Shown: positions 38,512-49,717, counted from the first letter of the stretch. The stretch: DNA of 64,000 nt from Methylomonas albis (GCF_014850955.1 NZ_JACXSS010000001.1:3286001-3350000); one strand, 5' to 3'. Notes: generated by a model not told the origin, from the sequence alone. Program-made: numbers and translations.

Positions 38512-39432
38512 TTAGTTATCCAAGCCACACAAAGAAGAAGCGCTGTTAACCACAGCGGATACCGTATTACCGTTACCTTGATATTCCAGGCGATCAAAGC
38601 TCATCAGTCTTGCCATCGCAATACCGCGACCGTGCAAATCGAACACGCGCTCTAGGGAAAAGTCCAGAAAATCCTGCCAATCAAAGCCTTCGCCTTGGTC
38701 CTGCACCGTGAAGACTAATTTGTCAGGCAGGCGCTGAAAATGAACCGAAACGAAACGCTTGTTGAACTCCGGTAGCTGCAAGCGGCGTTGGATTTCATCC
38801 TGCCAGGTTCCCGCCAACATTAACTCGCCTTTCTCGGCATAGGAAATGCCGAGATTGCCGTGCTCGACTGCATTAATCATCAGCTCTTGCAAGCCCTGGA
38901 TAACGCGTTCGGGTTCGGGGCATGATTGGGCCAAGCAATGACTCAACAATTTTGCTTGTTCGAGATCACGAAAACGAAAATCGGCGGCATATAAGAAAGC
39001 CAACGGACGCTCGGCGCGATTGACGCTGTCGAACATATCCTGCAATTCCCGACGCTGTTGTAATGCAGCATTGATAACCGCTAGCAAAACTTCCGGCTGG
39101 ATCGGTTTGGTCAGATAATAATAAGCGCCCTGGCTGAGACCTTCCTGTATGCTTTGCTTGTCGCTACGAGCGGTCTGGATAATCACCGGAATTGAGGCTA
39201 AGGCCCTATCGCCCTTGATCAATCTCAGCAATTCCATCCCATCCATCTTCGGCAGCCCCCTGTCCAACAGCACCAAATCGTAGCCGGTTTGATCGTGCTG
39301 CAAAGTTTCCCAGGCAGCGAAGCCATCTGTACAGACCGTCACTACAAAGCCTTCGGTGGCCAGCAACTCTCGAATAATAATCGCAATAATGTCCTCATCT
39401 TCAACCAACAAAATGCGAGCGCTTTGATTCAT
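38512..39432 (-). CDS. Receiver-HATPase_c_2 protein (RsbW-like anti-sigma/regulatory ATPase)
   Basis: Start chosen at 39432 (MNQSARILLVEDED) with a GGAG ribosome site; this removes overlap with the upstream gene. About 306 residues. An intact receiver (LVLLDRGLPKMDG, LTKPIQPE) is followed by a GHKL ATPase of the RsbW type (QELMINAVEHGNLGIS, QDQGEGFDWQDF, GRGIAMARLMS). No HisKA helix pair is present, so it is not a classic kinase; partner switching is the likely mode. Confidence 0.87.
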   Translation of the reverse strand: MNQSARILLVEDEDIIAIIIRELLATEGFVVTVCTDGFAAWETLQHDQTGYDLVLLDRGLPKMDGMELLRLIKGDRALASIPVIIQTARSDKQSIQEGLSQGAYYYLTKPIQPEVLLAVINAALQQRRELQDMFDSVNRAERPLAFLYAADFRFRDLEQAKLLSHCLAQSCPEPERVIQGLQELMINAVEHGNLGISYAEKGELMLAGTWQDEIQRRLQLPEFNKRFVSVHFQRLPDKLVFTVQDQGEGFDWQDFLDFSLERVFDLHGRGIAMARLMSFDRLEYQGNGNTVSAVVNSASSLCGLDN

Positions 39433-39439
39433 ATCTAAT

Positions 39440-40540
39440 TTACTCCACGGGCGAATCGAGGTGTCGTTGGGCAATGTCGCAGTAGGCATGGAAATCGGCT
39501 AAAAATGCATCGGCCATATCCGGATCAAAGTGTCTACCACGTCCTTCGGCAATGATAGTATTAACTGCATCGAAAGCCATGGGCTCTTTATAAACACGCC
39601 GGGAAATCAGCGCGTCGAAAACATCCGCCAGCGCCATGATCCTGGCTGAAACCGGTATAGCATCGCCTAGCAAGGCATCCGGATAGCCGCTGCCATCCCA
39701 TTTTTCATGGTGCCAGTGCGCGATTTCCTTGGCCAAAACCAAAAATTCCACCGAGCGTGTAGCATCGCGTTCTGCCATTTCTATTGCATCGCTACCCATT
39801 TTGGCATGGGTCTTCATCACCGCCCATTCTTCGGGGGTTAGTTTGCCAGGCTTTTGTAAAATTGCGTCAGGTATGCCCACTTTACCAATATCGTGTAGCG
39901 GCGCGGAACGCGTCAGCAATTCGACGTAATGATCGGTCAATGTCCCGGCAAAACGCGGGTGGCCTTGCAAGGCGTTAGCCAAATGTTGAACATAACCTTG
40001 GGTGCGCAGGATGTGATTACCGGTTTCCGGATCGCGAATTTCCGCCAGATGTGCCAAAGCCCGAATACTGACTTTTTGAATCAATTGGTTTTCACTCATC
40101 CTCTTGGCTATTTCCATTTCCAGGTAGGTATTTTCATCACGCAGCCAATCTCTGGCCTGCTTCAGCTCCAGCTGAGTGCGAATGCGCGCCAAAACAATAG
40201 GCGGCAAAATGGGTTTGGTAATGTAATCAACCGCACCGACATCCAGTCCATGCAGTTCGGACTCCATGCTATCCATAGCCGTGACAAAAATCACCGGGAT
40301 AGTACGCGTAATAGGATCGGCGCGCAGCTGCTCGAATACTTGATAACCATCCATGCCCGGCATCATCACATCGAGCAAAATCAAATCGGGGTAAGGCTGA
40401 TTGGCAACCATCTGCAATGCTCGCTGCCCGGAGGTAGCGATGCGCACACGGTATTGCGGTTGCAGTAATTCGCTAATGACGGTGAGGTTTTCCGGAGAGT
40501 CGTCAACTACCAAAACGGTTTTGCTGTTAGTATCAAACAT
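39440..40540 (-). CDS. Receiver-HD-GYP response regulator (probable c-di-GMP phosphodiesterase)
   Basis: 366 residues: receiver (VLVVDDSPENLTVI, LILLDVMMPGMDG, ITKPILPP), a coiled linker, then HD-GYP with HDIGKVGIPDAILQKPGKLT and HHEKWDGSGYPDALLG. HD-GYP enzymes linearise c-di-GMP and are controlled by receiver phosphorylation. It is the first gene of the operon that runs down to 28782, linking the kinases to c-di-GMP turnover. Confidence 0.94.
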   Translation of the reverse strand: MFDTNSKTVLVVDDSPENLTVISELLQPQYRVRIATSGQRALQMVANQPYPDLILLDVMMPGMDGYQVFEQLRADPITRTIPVIFVTAMDSMESELHGLDVGAVDYITKPILPPIVLARIRTQLELKQARDWLRDENTYLEMEIAKRMSENQLIQKVSIRALAHLAEIRDPETGNHILRTQGYVQHLANALQGHPRFAGTLTDHYVELLTRSAPLHDIGKVGIPDAILQKPGKLTPEEWAVMKTHAKMGSDAIEMAERDATRSVEFLVLAKEIAHWHHEKWDGSGYPDALLGDAIPVSARIMALADVFDALISRRVYKEPMAFDAVNTIIAEGRGRHFDPDMADAFLADFHAYCDIAQRHLDSPVE

Positions 40541-41949
<1,409 letters not shown>

Positions 41950-41998
41950 AAGCGGCCGTTACGTGTCAAAATCCGACGATTTGCCAGTCTTGAGCGGG

Positions 41999-43153
41999 CT
42001 AGGAACCGCCCAACATCTCTAAAGCCAGGAGCGCCATATTTTTTGAGCCGCCGCCATCGCCAAGCTGGCGTTTGACGGCCTGCAACTCCGAGATACAGCG
42101 TTGCCGATAATCGCCGTTGCCCAACAGTTGTAGAATCTCGGCCGCCAAATTTTCCGGCGTCAGTTGTTCCTGAATCAATTCCTTGACGACGGATTTACCG
42201 GCAATGATATTTGGCAGCCCGATAAATGGAATTTTTACCAGGCGCTTACCCAACCAGTAACTGAACGCCGCCAACCTGTATACGATTACCATCGGCACAC
42301 CCAGTAAGGCTATTTCCAGCGAGGCCGTGCCGGAGGTCGTCAGCACCGCATCACAACATTGAATCGCATCATACGGCTGCTGTTTGACTACATGAATGGC
42401 AACAGAGCAGTTATCCAGATGCGCGGTCAATTCGGCATCGCTAATCGAATCGGCTTGCGGCAATACAAACTGTAATTCCGGCCGCTGCGCCTTCAATATA
42501 GCCGCCGCAGCCAGCATCACCGGCAGGATGCGCTTGATCTCGTTGCCTCGGCTGCCGGGGAGTATGCCAACGACAGGCCGATTGGGGTCCAGGCCAAACA
42601 CATCGAAATCCTCGGACCGACTGCGCTGCGGATGGACTTTATCTACCGAGGGATGGCCCACATAACGGACCGGTACGTTTTCGGCTTCGTAATATTGCGT
42701 TTCGAATGGAAAGATAACTGCCATCATATCGATGGCCTTGCCGTAAGTTTTCACTCTTCCTGGTCGCCAGGCCCAAACCTGTGGGCTGACGTAAAACAGC
42801 ACTTTTACGCCTTGACTCTTGGCAAAACGCGCCAATCTTAAATTGAATTCCTTGTAATCGACGCAAACCACCAAGTCAGGCTTTTCATCGGCAACGATTT
42901 GTTTCAATAAACTCAAGGCCCGGCTAGCCTCACCATAATGCTTCAAAATTTCAACCAACCCGATTACGCCAATTCCCGCCGAATCGTAACGCACGTCGAC
43001 ACCAGCCTGGCGCATTTTGCTGCCGCCCATACCGATGCCGCGAATCGTCGGACAATGCTGCTGCAGTTCCAGGAACATATTGGCGGCATGTTGATCACCG
43101 GAGGATTCGCCGGCGCTAAATAGCAGCGTATAGGATGTGGGGGAGTTGGTCAT
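41999..43153 (-). CDS. lpxB: Lipid-A-disaccharide synthase
   Basis: Condenses UDP-2,3-diacylglucosamine with lipid X to form the lipid A disaccharide. 384 residues of the GT19 fold with FSAGESSGDQHAAN, GIGGSKMRQ-like GMGGSKMRQAGV, VLFYVSPQVWAWRPGRVK and PGSRGNEIKRILPVM, and the C-terminal LTTSGTASLEIALLGVPMVIVYR. It is the last of three same-strand genes with two genes for amino-sugar nucleotide synthesis. Confidence 0.96.
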   Translation of the reverse strand: MTNSPTSYTLLFSAGESSGDQHAANMFLELQQHCPTIRGIGMGGSKMRQAGVDVRYDSAGIGVIGLVEILKHYGEASRALSLLKQIVADEKPDLVVCVDYKEFNLRLARFAKSQGVKVLFYVSPQVWAWRPGRVKTYGKAIDMMAVIFPFETQYYEAENVPVRYVGHPSVDKVHPQRSRSEDFDVFGLDPNRPVVGILPGSRGNEIKRILPVMLAAAAILKAQRPELQFVLPQADSISDAELTAHLDNCSVAIHVVKQQPYDAIQCCDAVLTTSGTASLEIALLGVPMVIVYRLAAFSYWLGKRLVKIPFIGLPNIIAGKSVVKELIQEQLTPENLAAEILQLLGNGDYRQRCISELQAVKRQLGDGGGSKNMALLALEMLGGS

Positions 43154-43166
43154 GTACGGATGAGTT

Positions 43167-43193
43167 GGTGGGCTGCGCTTTGCTTAGCCCACC
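43167..43193. repeat. Hairpin repeat between the lpxB and gnnB-like genes
   Basis: An 8-bp stem GGTGGGCT (43167-43174) with AGCCCACC (43186-43193) and the loop GCGCTTTGCTT, followed by CTACATTTTTT. The GGTGGGCTGCGCTTTGCTT type is a widely dispersed intergenic repeat in bacteria. It may also attenuate transcription before lpxB. Confidence 0.55.
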
Positions 43194-43207
43194 CTACATT
43201 TTTTGGC

Positions 43208-44305
43208 TTAGGCTTGGAAAACGCTTTGGATCACGCTGACAATCTGCTTGACGGTATCGTCGCTCAGATTGGAGCAAATCGGCAAAGAGAAACAGCGCGC
43301 CGCCACCGATTCGGTGACCGGCAAAGACACACCGGCACACTCTTCCTTAAACACGTTCTGTTGATGCAGCGGCACCGGATAATACACCGCACAGCCAATT
43401 TGCTGGTCTTGTAATGCCTTCATCACCTCGTCGCGGCGGTCCGACAACAAAGTGTATTGATGATAGACATGCACGCCAATGCTGTCTTCATAGGGCGTGA
43501 TCAAGGGCAAATCGGCCATTAATTCGGAATACAAATGCGCGGCATGCCGGCGAGCGGCGTTGTATTGGTCGATGCGTTTTAATTTGGCGCGCAACACCAC
43601 GGCCTGTAACTCGTCAAGTCGGCTGTTGTAACCTATGACGTCGTGATAATAGCGCACGTCCGAGCCGTGATTGCGGTATTGCTTGATCTTGGCTGCCGTC
43701 GCGTCGGAATCGGTGGTTACCAAGCCGCCGTCACCAAAACAGCCCAGGTTCTTACTAGGGAAGAAACTAAAACCGGCTGCGTTACCGAAACTGCCGGTTT
43801 GCTTGTTGTAGACAGTGGCACCGAAGGATTGTGCGCAGTCTTCGATCAGCTTCAAACCATGCTTGTCGCAAATCGCTTTGATGGCCGGCAAATCAACGGG
43901 CTGGCCGAACAAATGTACCGGCATCACCGCCTTGGTTTTGGCTGTAATGGCTTTTTCGATATTTTCCGGGGTGATATTGAACGTACCCGGATCGATGTCG
44001 ACAAACACCGGTTTGGCACCGACATATTTGATCGCTTCGGCGGTGGCGATAAAAGTGAACGCGCTGGTTATGACCTCGTCGCCCGCGCCTATGCCTTCGG
44101 CCAATAAGGCTAAATGCAATGCATCGGTACCCGAGGCGCAACCGATAGCGTGTTTGACACCCAGATAGGCAGCGGCTTCTTTTTCGAAAGCCTGTACATT
44201 CGGCCCCAGGATGAACGCGCAATTGTTAAGGGTTTCGGTGAAACCGCCGACGATTTCATCTTGAATTTCCGCATACTGCGCTTGCAGATTGACCATGGGG
44301 ATCAT
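43208..44305 (-). CDS. DegT-family PLP aminotransferase, probable UDP-GlcNAc-3-amine transferase (GnnB-like)
   Basis: 365 residues of the DegT/DnrJ/EryC1/StrS family. The PLP lysine lies in FFPSKNLGCFGDGG and the cofactor-binding regions in ASGTDALHLALLA and EDCAQSFGA. With the neighbouring oxidoreductase it resembles the GnnA/GnnB pair of Acidithiobacillus ferrooxidans, which makes UDP-GlcNAc3N for a 2,3-diamino lipid A and lies between lpxA and lpxB. The alternative is a WbpE-like enzyme for O-antigen sugars; the lpxB context favours the former. Confidence 0.85.
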   Translation of the reverse strand: MIPMVNLQAQYAEIQDEIVGGFTETLNNCAFILGPNVQAFEKEAAAYLGVKHAIGCASGTDALHLALLAEGIGAGDEVITSAFTFIATAEAIKYVGAKPVFVDIDPGTFNITPENIEKAITAKTKAVMPVHLFGQPVDLPAIKAICDKHGLKLIEDCAQSFGATVYNKQTGSFGNAAGFSFFPSKNLGCFGDGGLVTTDSDATAAKIKQYRNHGSDVRYYHDVIGYNSRLDELQAVVLRAKLKRIDQYNAARRHAAHLYSELMADLPLITPYEDSIGVHVYHQYTLLSDRRDEVMKALQDQQIGCAVYYPVPLHQQNVFKEECAGVSLPVTESVAARCFSLPICSNLSDDTVKQIVSVIQSVFQA

Positions 44306-44317
44306 AGTGTCAGCCCT

Positions 44318-45256
44318 TTATCGATGGATTAAGAATTTAGTGATTTCTATCGCGGTAGCCAGGGCTTTACGGCCCGCTTCGCCGGGAACCAGCGGATTCT
44401 CGCCGGTCTTGACGCAATTGACAAAATGTTTGATTTCCTCGAGCAAGGCATCGCCGCTTTCGAATACCGATTCCTCGGTCACTATTTCCGGGATGCCGGG
44501 GAACATTTCTTTCTCGCCGGTTCTATGTTTAATCAAAACCCGGTTCTGAAAGTCCACCGAAATGTAGGAACAAGGGCGGAACATGCGCATCTTGCGTTCC
44601 ATTTTCATACTAATCCGGCTGGCGGTGACATTGGCGACGCAACCATTTTTAAAGGTGATGCGGGCATTGGCGATGTCGGTGCCTTGCGTCAACACCGCCG
44701 TGCCGCTGGCATCGATTTTTTCCACTTCCGAATCGACCAGCGCCATGATGATATCGATGTCGTGAATCATTAAATCCAGCACCACGCTGACGTCGTTGGC
44801 ACGCGGGTTAAACGGCGACAAGCGATGCGATTCAATGAACAAGGGCTTGTCTTCCATCTTTTCCAAGCCGCGCACGGCCGGGTTAAAGCGTTCCAAATGC
44901 CCCACCTGTAAAATAACGTTTTTTTCCTTCGCGATAGCGATCAACTCGTCCGCTTCTTCAACGGTCACGGTGATTGGCTTTTCCACCAGGACATGCGTGC
45001 CGGCATTCAAAAAATCCTTGGATACGCTGTGATGGTGGCTGGTAGGGACCACAATACTCACCGCGTCAACCTTACCCAGTAACTCCCGGTAATCGGTCAA
45101 CGCCTGGGTACCGTTTTTTTCTGCAACTTGCTGGGCAGCCTCAGCATTGATGTCAACCACCGCCACTAATTCGCAATCTTTTAGCGACGCGTATTTTTCC
45201 GCATGAAATTTCCCCAAATATCCGGCACCAATCACGGCACATTTCAATTTACTCAT
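44318..45256 (-). CDS. Gfo/Idh/MocA oxidoreductase, probable UDP-GlcNAc 3-dehydrogenase (GnnA-like)
   Basis: Start set at 45256 (MSKLKCAVIGAGYLGKFHAE), giving 312 residues. The Rossmann motif VIGAGYLGKFHAEKYASL, the EKPITVTVEEADEL catalytic block and the GHLERFNPAV region are clear. In the GnnA/GnnB pathway this enzyme oxidises C3 of UDP-GlcNAc with NAD before transamination by GnnB. The aminotransferase gene starts 12 bases downstream and lpxB follows. Confidence 0.85.
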   Translation of the reverse strand: MSKLKCAVIGAGYLGKFHAEKYASLKDCELVAVVDINAEAAQQVAEKNGTQALTDYRELLGKVDAVSIVVPTSHHHSVSKDFLNAGTHVLVEKPITVTVEEADELIAIAKEKNVILQVGHLERFNPAVRGLEKMEDKPLFIESHRLSPFNPRANDVSVVLDLMIHDIDIIMALVDSEVEKIDASGTAVLTQGTDIANARITFKNGCVANVTASRISMKMERKMRMFRPCSYISVDFQNRVLIKHRTGEKEMFPGIPEIVTEESVFESGDALLEEIKHFVNCVKTGENPLVPGEAGRKALATAIEITKFLIHR

Positions 45257-45494
45257 AAACAACCTAAGCTTGATTCGCGGTTCCCCAGCCTTTGATAGAC
45301 GCGCGCCGGGCGTAAAACCGCTCATTGTAACATTAGAATCTTTGTTGAATAAGCCGCACCATCATTCGCAAGCTGATTCTTGAATTTACAGCGTAAAACT
45401 GAGCAACTTGTAATGCCAACAAAAGGGACTAGTCTTGCTTCATTACACTGATTCCGAACATAACGTAGTCCTACGCTTACACCAAGAGACAGAC

Positions 45495-46949
45495 ATGCAA
45501 CCTAGAAACCAGCTACTAGCTATCGCCCTGCTTAGCCTGGCAGCACAGACCGACAGCCATGCAACGGCTGCGGAAGACGAGCATATTCGGCAAATTGTGC
45601 AAGGCGTGCTGAAGGAAAAAGACCAGAAAATCGAGCAACTGGAAGCCCGCATCAAGCAACTGGAGCAGGAGCGAAGCGGTGCTGTCGCGGCAGCACCAAC
45701 CCCAGCAGTTAGCTCCGCAGGCGCACAGACACCAGCACCGCTAAAAACTGCTAACAATAGTAAGCCTGAGCCGACATTCGATAATAAATTGAAAGCCTTG
45801 GACAAAAAAATTAATGACTTAAAAGAAGCTGCTGAAGCTGATGGCCTACAAATTAGCGGTTTTTTCGATGTCAATGCTAAAACCAGCAATTCTACAGACC
45901 AGACGTTTAGCGTAGGCTCGGTGGAACTGGATTTAGACTATGTACATGACGATCATTTCGGTGCCAGCACGGCCTTAGTATTATGCGGCAATTCTTCCAA
46001 CACCGATTATGCCGCTCCCGTCGCTGTTACGTGCGGAAATAGCGGACCAGGGGGCCTCAGCGGAGGCGGGACGGCAGCAGGCTTTGCGGTTGCTTTGGTC
46101 GATTACCATCTTTATAACGACCGTATCCCGCCACGCGGCAGAATTTTCAATAACCAAGGCTTACATATTCAGGCTGGCCGCTTCGATTTACCCTTTGGCA
46201 GCGACTATCAATACTTCGCTAACAAAGACCGGGTCACAATTACCGCACCGTTAACCACCTCCAGAATACAGTTGGGTGGCTTCAATGGCGACGGCGTACG
46301 TTCATACGGCTCATTCGGGATGTTTAACTACTCCGCTTTCTGGACCGATGCAATGTACGCAGATGATGGCCACGCAATCGGTGGCCGCCTGGGCATGGCG
46401 ATTGGTCAGAATGCCTACAAGATCCATAACAGCAATCCGGAAGGTATAGAGTTTGGTATCTCACACCTTAGCGAGCTGGATCGTAACAACAACATCCGAA
46501 ACACCGTTTACGGGGCCGATTTTAGTATAGGCTATGGCATGCTAAGGTTGTATAACGAGGTTATGCTGCTGCAGTCGCATCAGGCAGTTTTTCTCGACGC
46601 AAATGGAAATATAGTGCCGGACTTTTCCGACGCTAACACGCCTTTTGGCAAAGGCCATCAACTCGGTTATCACTCGACCCTGACAGCAGACCTGGAAAAC
46701 TTAATCAAACAACCTATTCAGGCATTTGTCCGCTACAGTAGTTGGCAACCCAGCCAAAAGTTAGGCTTGGATTTTGACGGCAGCACCGTCGCAATTAACG
46801 ATATTTCAATGTTAAGCCTGGGATTCAACTACAAGTTCAGCGACCATGTGCGAATCAAATTTGAATACAACGACGCCTTGGGTACTTGGATCGCAGAACG
46901 ATACTTCGACAAAAAAATGGGCATAGCCCAAATCGTCATGTCTTTCTAA
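45495..46949 (+). CDS. Outer-membrane beta-barrel (porin-like) protein with N-terminal coiled coil
   Basis: Start taken at 45495, which gives a normal signal peptide (MQPRNQLLAIALLSLAAQTDSHA). The mature N terminus is a coiled coil (KEKDQKIEQLEARIKQLEQE) and a Pro/Ala-rich linker, then beta-barrel strands such as SGFFDVNAKTSN, SVELDLDYVHDDHFG and GLNYKFSDHV-like GFNYKFSDHVRIKFEYNDA, with a terminal aromatic residue (VMSF). The layout resembles DcaP-like and phosphate-type porins. It starts an operon with a multihaem cytochrome two bases downstream, so an electron- or substrate-transfer role is possible. Confidence 0.7.
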   Translation: MQPRNQLLAIALLSLAAQTDSHATAAEDEHIRQIVQGVLKEKDQKIEQLEARIKQLEQERSGAVAAAPTPAVSSAGAQTPAPLKTANNSKPEPTFDNKLKALDKKINDLKEAAEADGLQISGFFDVNAKTSNSTDQTFSVGSVELDLDYVHDDHFGASTALVLCGNSSNTDYAAPVAVTCGNSGPGGLSGGGTAAGFAVALVDYHLYNDRIPPRGRIFNNQGLHIQAGRFDLPFGSDYQYFANKDRVTITAPLTTSRIQLGGFNGDGVRSYGSFGMFNYSAFWTDAMYADDGHAIGGRLGMAIGQNAYKIHNSNPEGIEFGISHLSELDRNNNIRNTVYGADFSIGYGMLRLYNEVMLLQSHQAVFLDANGNIVPDFSDANTPFGKGHQLGYHSTLTADLENLIKQPIQAFVRYSSWQPSQKLGLDFDGSTVAINDISMLSLGFNYKFSDHVRIKFEYNDALGTWIAERYFDKKMGIAQIVMSF

Positions 46950-46951
46950 CC

Positions 46952-47458
46952 ATGAACAAGCTTCTATACAAATGCTTATTGGCCGGCGGCACCGGCGCAC
47001 TTTTACTGCTGTTCGTCAGCGGCGCGCATACCGCCGACGACAATCCACACCTTATTTCCAAACAATCATCGCAGAGCGGGTGTACCAATTGCCACACTGC
47101 AACGCCGCAACTAAAAGACGAGGGGATTTTGCAAAGCAAAAATATAACAGCCGATCAAGCCACGTTCAGTAAGGACGGCGTGGCCATGTGCTCTTCGTGC
47201 CACAACCCCAACCAAGGCCACAAAGTAGGCTTGAATATCGACTTTCCAGTACCGGCCGACTTGCCGCTAAACGAAGACAACGACATCACCTGTCTAACCT
47301 GCCACTATACCCATGGCAAACTGGATAGTGATCGTCCGCAAGCCAGCCACAGCTTCATGGATAAACTGATGAATGCCGAAAGGCTGAAAAAAAGCTTCTT
47401 GTTACGCCGTAATAACAGCGACGGCGAGCTCTGTTTAACTTGTCATAACACCAACTAG
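46952..47458 (+). CDS. Exported tetrahaem c-type cytochrome
   Basis: 168 residues with a signal peptide (about 1-27). Four CxxCH haem sites are visible: GCTNCH, MCSSCH, TCLTCH and LCLTCH. Extra histidines (GHKVG, TYTHGKL, SHSFMDK) may give bis-His ligation. The short haem spacing is like the NapC/cytochrome c3-like doubled-motif families. The start is two bases after the barrel stop. It is likely periplasmic; the electron donor is unknown. Confidence 0.88.
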   Translation: MNKLLYKCLLAGGTGALLLLFVSGAHTADDNPHLISKQSSQSGCTNCHTATPQLKDEGILQSKNITADQATFSKDGVAMCSSCHNPNQGHKVGLNIDFPVPADLPLNEDNDITCLTCHYTHGKLDSDRPQASHSFMDKLMNAERLKKSFLLRRNNSDGELCLTCHNTN

Positions 47459-47469
47459 GGTTCCTGCCA

Positions 47470-48051
47470 ATGAACAATACCGTTACCAAACGTCGCCAAA
47501 TTTTTATCAAAAAGGACTTTCAAGGCCGTTTTATTCTCGGTGCCTTCGCACTGATTTTATTGTCCGGCTTGTGTTCAGCTTTACTGATTTACTGGATGAC
47601 CGGCGGCGACCTGCAAGCACAGTCGCAATCCGCGCATGTCAATATCGTCAATGCCGCAGATCGACTGGGCGTATCGATTTTAATCGGCAATTTAGTGGCA
47701 ATTCTGGCGGCCGGCGGCATCGCCATCGGCACGGTGCTTTATGCCTCGCATAAAATTGCCGGCCCCCTATACCGCTTCGAAACCTTGTGCCAAGAAGTCG
47801 GCGACGGCAAGCTTGATACCGTGACTCATCTACGAGAACACGATCAGCTACAAGATTTAGCTCAATCCTTCTCGAACATGGTTGCCAAACTACGCAGCCG
47901 CCGGGAGCATCGTGCCCGTTTAATTGCCGACCTCAACCGACAGATCGGCCTGTACGCCTTAAACAACGGCGATGCACTATCGGAAACCCAACACCATGCC
48001 GTTGCTTCCATGGCAGCGTTGGTAACTGATTTAGAAAAACTAGACAAATAA
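47470..48051 (+). CDS. Two-helix membrane protein with HAMP domain
   Basis: 193 residues: helix at about 22-43, a ~30-residue periplasmic loop, helix at about 67-90, then a HAMP signature [20 protein letters not shown] and a coiled coil. The C-terminal cytoplasmic part ([19 protein letters not shown]) is short and no output domain is seen. It starts 12 bases after the cytochrome gene and likely transmits a signal to the chemoreceptor encoded next, perhaps as half of a split sensor. Confidence 0.82.
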   Translation: MNNTVTKRRQIFIKKDFQGRFILGAFALILLSGLCSALLIYWMTGGDLQAQSQSAHVNIVNAADRLGVSILIGNLVAILAAGGIAIGTVLYASHKIAGPLYRFETLCQEVGDGKLDTVTHLREHDQLQDLAQSFSNMVAKLRSRREHRARLIADLNRQIGLYALNNGDALSETQHHAVASMAALVTDLEKLDK

Positions 48052-48056
48052 TCTTC

Positions 48057-49673
48057 ATGCTTAAAAATACCTCGATCAAATCTTCGCTGATCTTAATTGC
48101 GTCGGCCTTGGCCCTCGCCAACCTAGTGTTCGTCTTTTCACTATGGCACGCCTTTCAATCCATAGACGAAAACCTCCGGGAGGCTACACAGAAACAAAAC
48201 ACCTCTGACTATTTATCCCATGTCCGTTTTCATGTTGTGCAGATTCAGCAATTTCTTACCGATGTTGGCGCCACTCACGATGACGGGGGATTTGCAGAGG
48301 CAAAAGCAAACCTGGACGCCGCATTTGTTAATCTCGACCAAGCGGCGCAAGCTCACCCGGAATTGCAACCTCAAATCGAAACATTGAAGCGGCAAATTCA
48401 CGCAATGCACGATGCCGGTGTAAAAATGGCCTGGGATTATATTAAATTGGGTACCGAAGCTGGCACCGTCACTATGAAAGCGCCTGGCACAGGGCTAGAC
48501 GACACGGCAGAACGGCTCGCCACCGAATTAGCGACACTTACCGAACAATTGGACCGGGAATTAGCACAGGCCAAGCAACAATTGAGTTCGTCTTTGCACG
48601 ATTACAGCGTATCTCGAATCGCTTTTTCTATCGTATTATTGTTATTTGTGGTTGCTTGTTTGGTCATGCTCTATTTCAAAATAGAACCGCCATTGACCGC
48701 GCTGCAAAAGTCACTATATCTGCTAAGACAGGGCGGCGGCGATTTGACCCGACGCATTCCGCACGAAGGCAATGACGAAGTAGGCCTTATCGTTACCCAG
48801 TTCAATGACTTTCTCAGTGTGCTACACAGCTTGATGCGGCAAGTGGCGACGGAGTCCGATCAGTTAAACACCGCCTCGAACCGCTTGAGTGAAATGTCCG
48901 AACGGGTACAGCAGGATATTCTGAAGCAACAAATGGGTACCGATCAGGTTGCGGCGACGGTCACCGAACTATCGGCCACCGTCGCCGAAGTCTCGAGCAA
49001 CACCTCCAACGCCGCGCAAACCGCTCAGAAGAGCAGCGTGGCGGCCAACAACGGCAAGGCGGTGGTAACTAAAACGGTTCAGTCGATTCATGCGCTGTCG
49101 AACAACATCGATAGAGCCAGCACGGTGATCGGCAATGTCGAACAAAATTGCGTGAACGTCAGCTCGGTACTTGACGTGATTCAGGGCATCGCCGACCAAA
49201 CCAATCTGTTGGCGCTAAATGCTGCCATAGAGGCAGCCAGAGCCGGCGAACAAGGCCGCGGTTTTGCGGTGGTGGCGGACGAGGTGCGCACGCTGGCTAG
49301 CCGGACTCAGGATTCCACGCATGAAATCCAAGCGATGATTGAACGCTTGCAGCAAGGCTCGCGGGAAGCAGTAAAAGCCATGTCGGAAAGCCAAAACCAA
49401 GCCAAGGAGACCGTTGAGGTCATCGAAAGCACCGGTGAGTTGCTGGATAATATCTCGAACATGGTGGCGCAAATTTCGGATATGAACACGCATATTTCCA
49501 ATGCGGTGAAAGAACAAAAAATCGTGGTCGAGCACATTAATCAAAACATCAACTCGATTAATGACGTCACCATCAACAATTCGATGGACGCGGAGCAAAC
49601 CGCGCAGGAAGCGCATCATTTGCAAGAAATCGCCGGTAATTTGCATACCACGATTTCCCAGTTCAAACTGTAA
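48057..49673 (+). CDS. Methyl-accepting chemotaxis protein
   Basis: 538 residues: TM1 (about 10-30), a helical periplasmic sensor of ~160 residues, TM2 (about 185-208), HAMP ([20 protein letters not shown]), and a cytoplasmic signalling domain with the hairpin tip [20 protein letters not shown] then [21 protein letters not shown]. It starts six bases after the HAMP gene. With the upstream cytochrome it may report on redox state. Confidence 0.94.
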   Translation: MLKNTSIKSSLILIASALALANLVFVFSLWHAFQSIDENLREATQKQNTSDYLSHVRFHVVQIQQFLTDVGATHDDGGFAEAKANLDAAFVNLDQAAQAHPELQPQIETLKRQIHAMHDAGVKMAWDYIKLGTEAGTVTMKAPGTGLDDTAERLATELATLTEQLDRELAQAKQQLSSSLHDYSVSRIAFSIVLLLFVVACLVMLYFKIEPPLTALQKSLYLLRQGGGDLTRRIPHEGNDEVGLIVTQFNDFLSVLHSLMRQVATESDQLNTASNRLSEMSERVQQDILKQQMGTDQVAATVTELSATVAEVSSNTSNAAQTAQKSSVAANNGKAVVTKTVQSIHALSNNIDRASTVIGNVEQNCVNVSSVLDVIQGIADQTNLLALNAAIEAARAGEQGRGFAVVADEVRTLASRTQDSTHEIQAMIERLQQGSREAVKAMSESQNQAKETVEVIESTGELLDNISNMVAQISDMNTHISNAVKEQKIVVEHINQNINSINDVTINNSMDAEQTAQEAHHLQEIAGNLHTTISQFKL

Positions 49674-49682
49674 GCAACCCAG

Positions 49683-49717
49683 CGCGCTATTCGGTTTGGC
49701 TGCAAGCCAATGGCGCG
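49683..49717. terminator. Hairpin between the chemoreceptor and the convergent Uma2 gene
   Basis: Two nested stems, CGCGC (49683-49687) with GCGCG (49713-49717) and TTGGC with GCCAA, enclose TGCAA. There is no long T run, so this is a weak candidate for a shared terminator. Confidence 0.4.
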
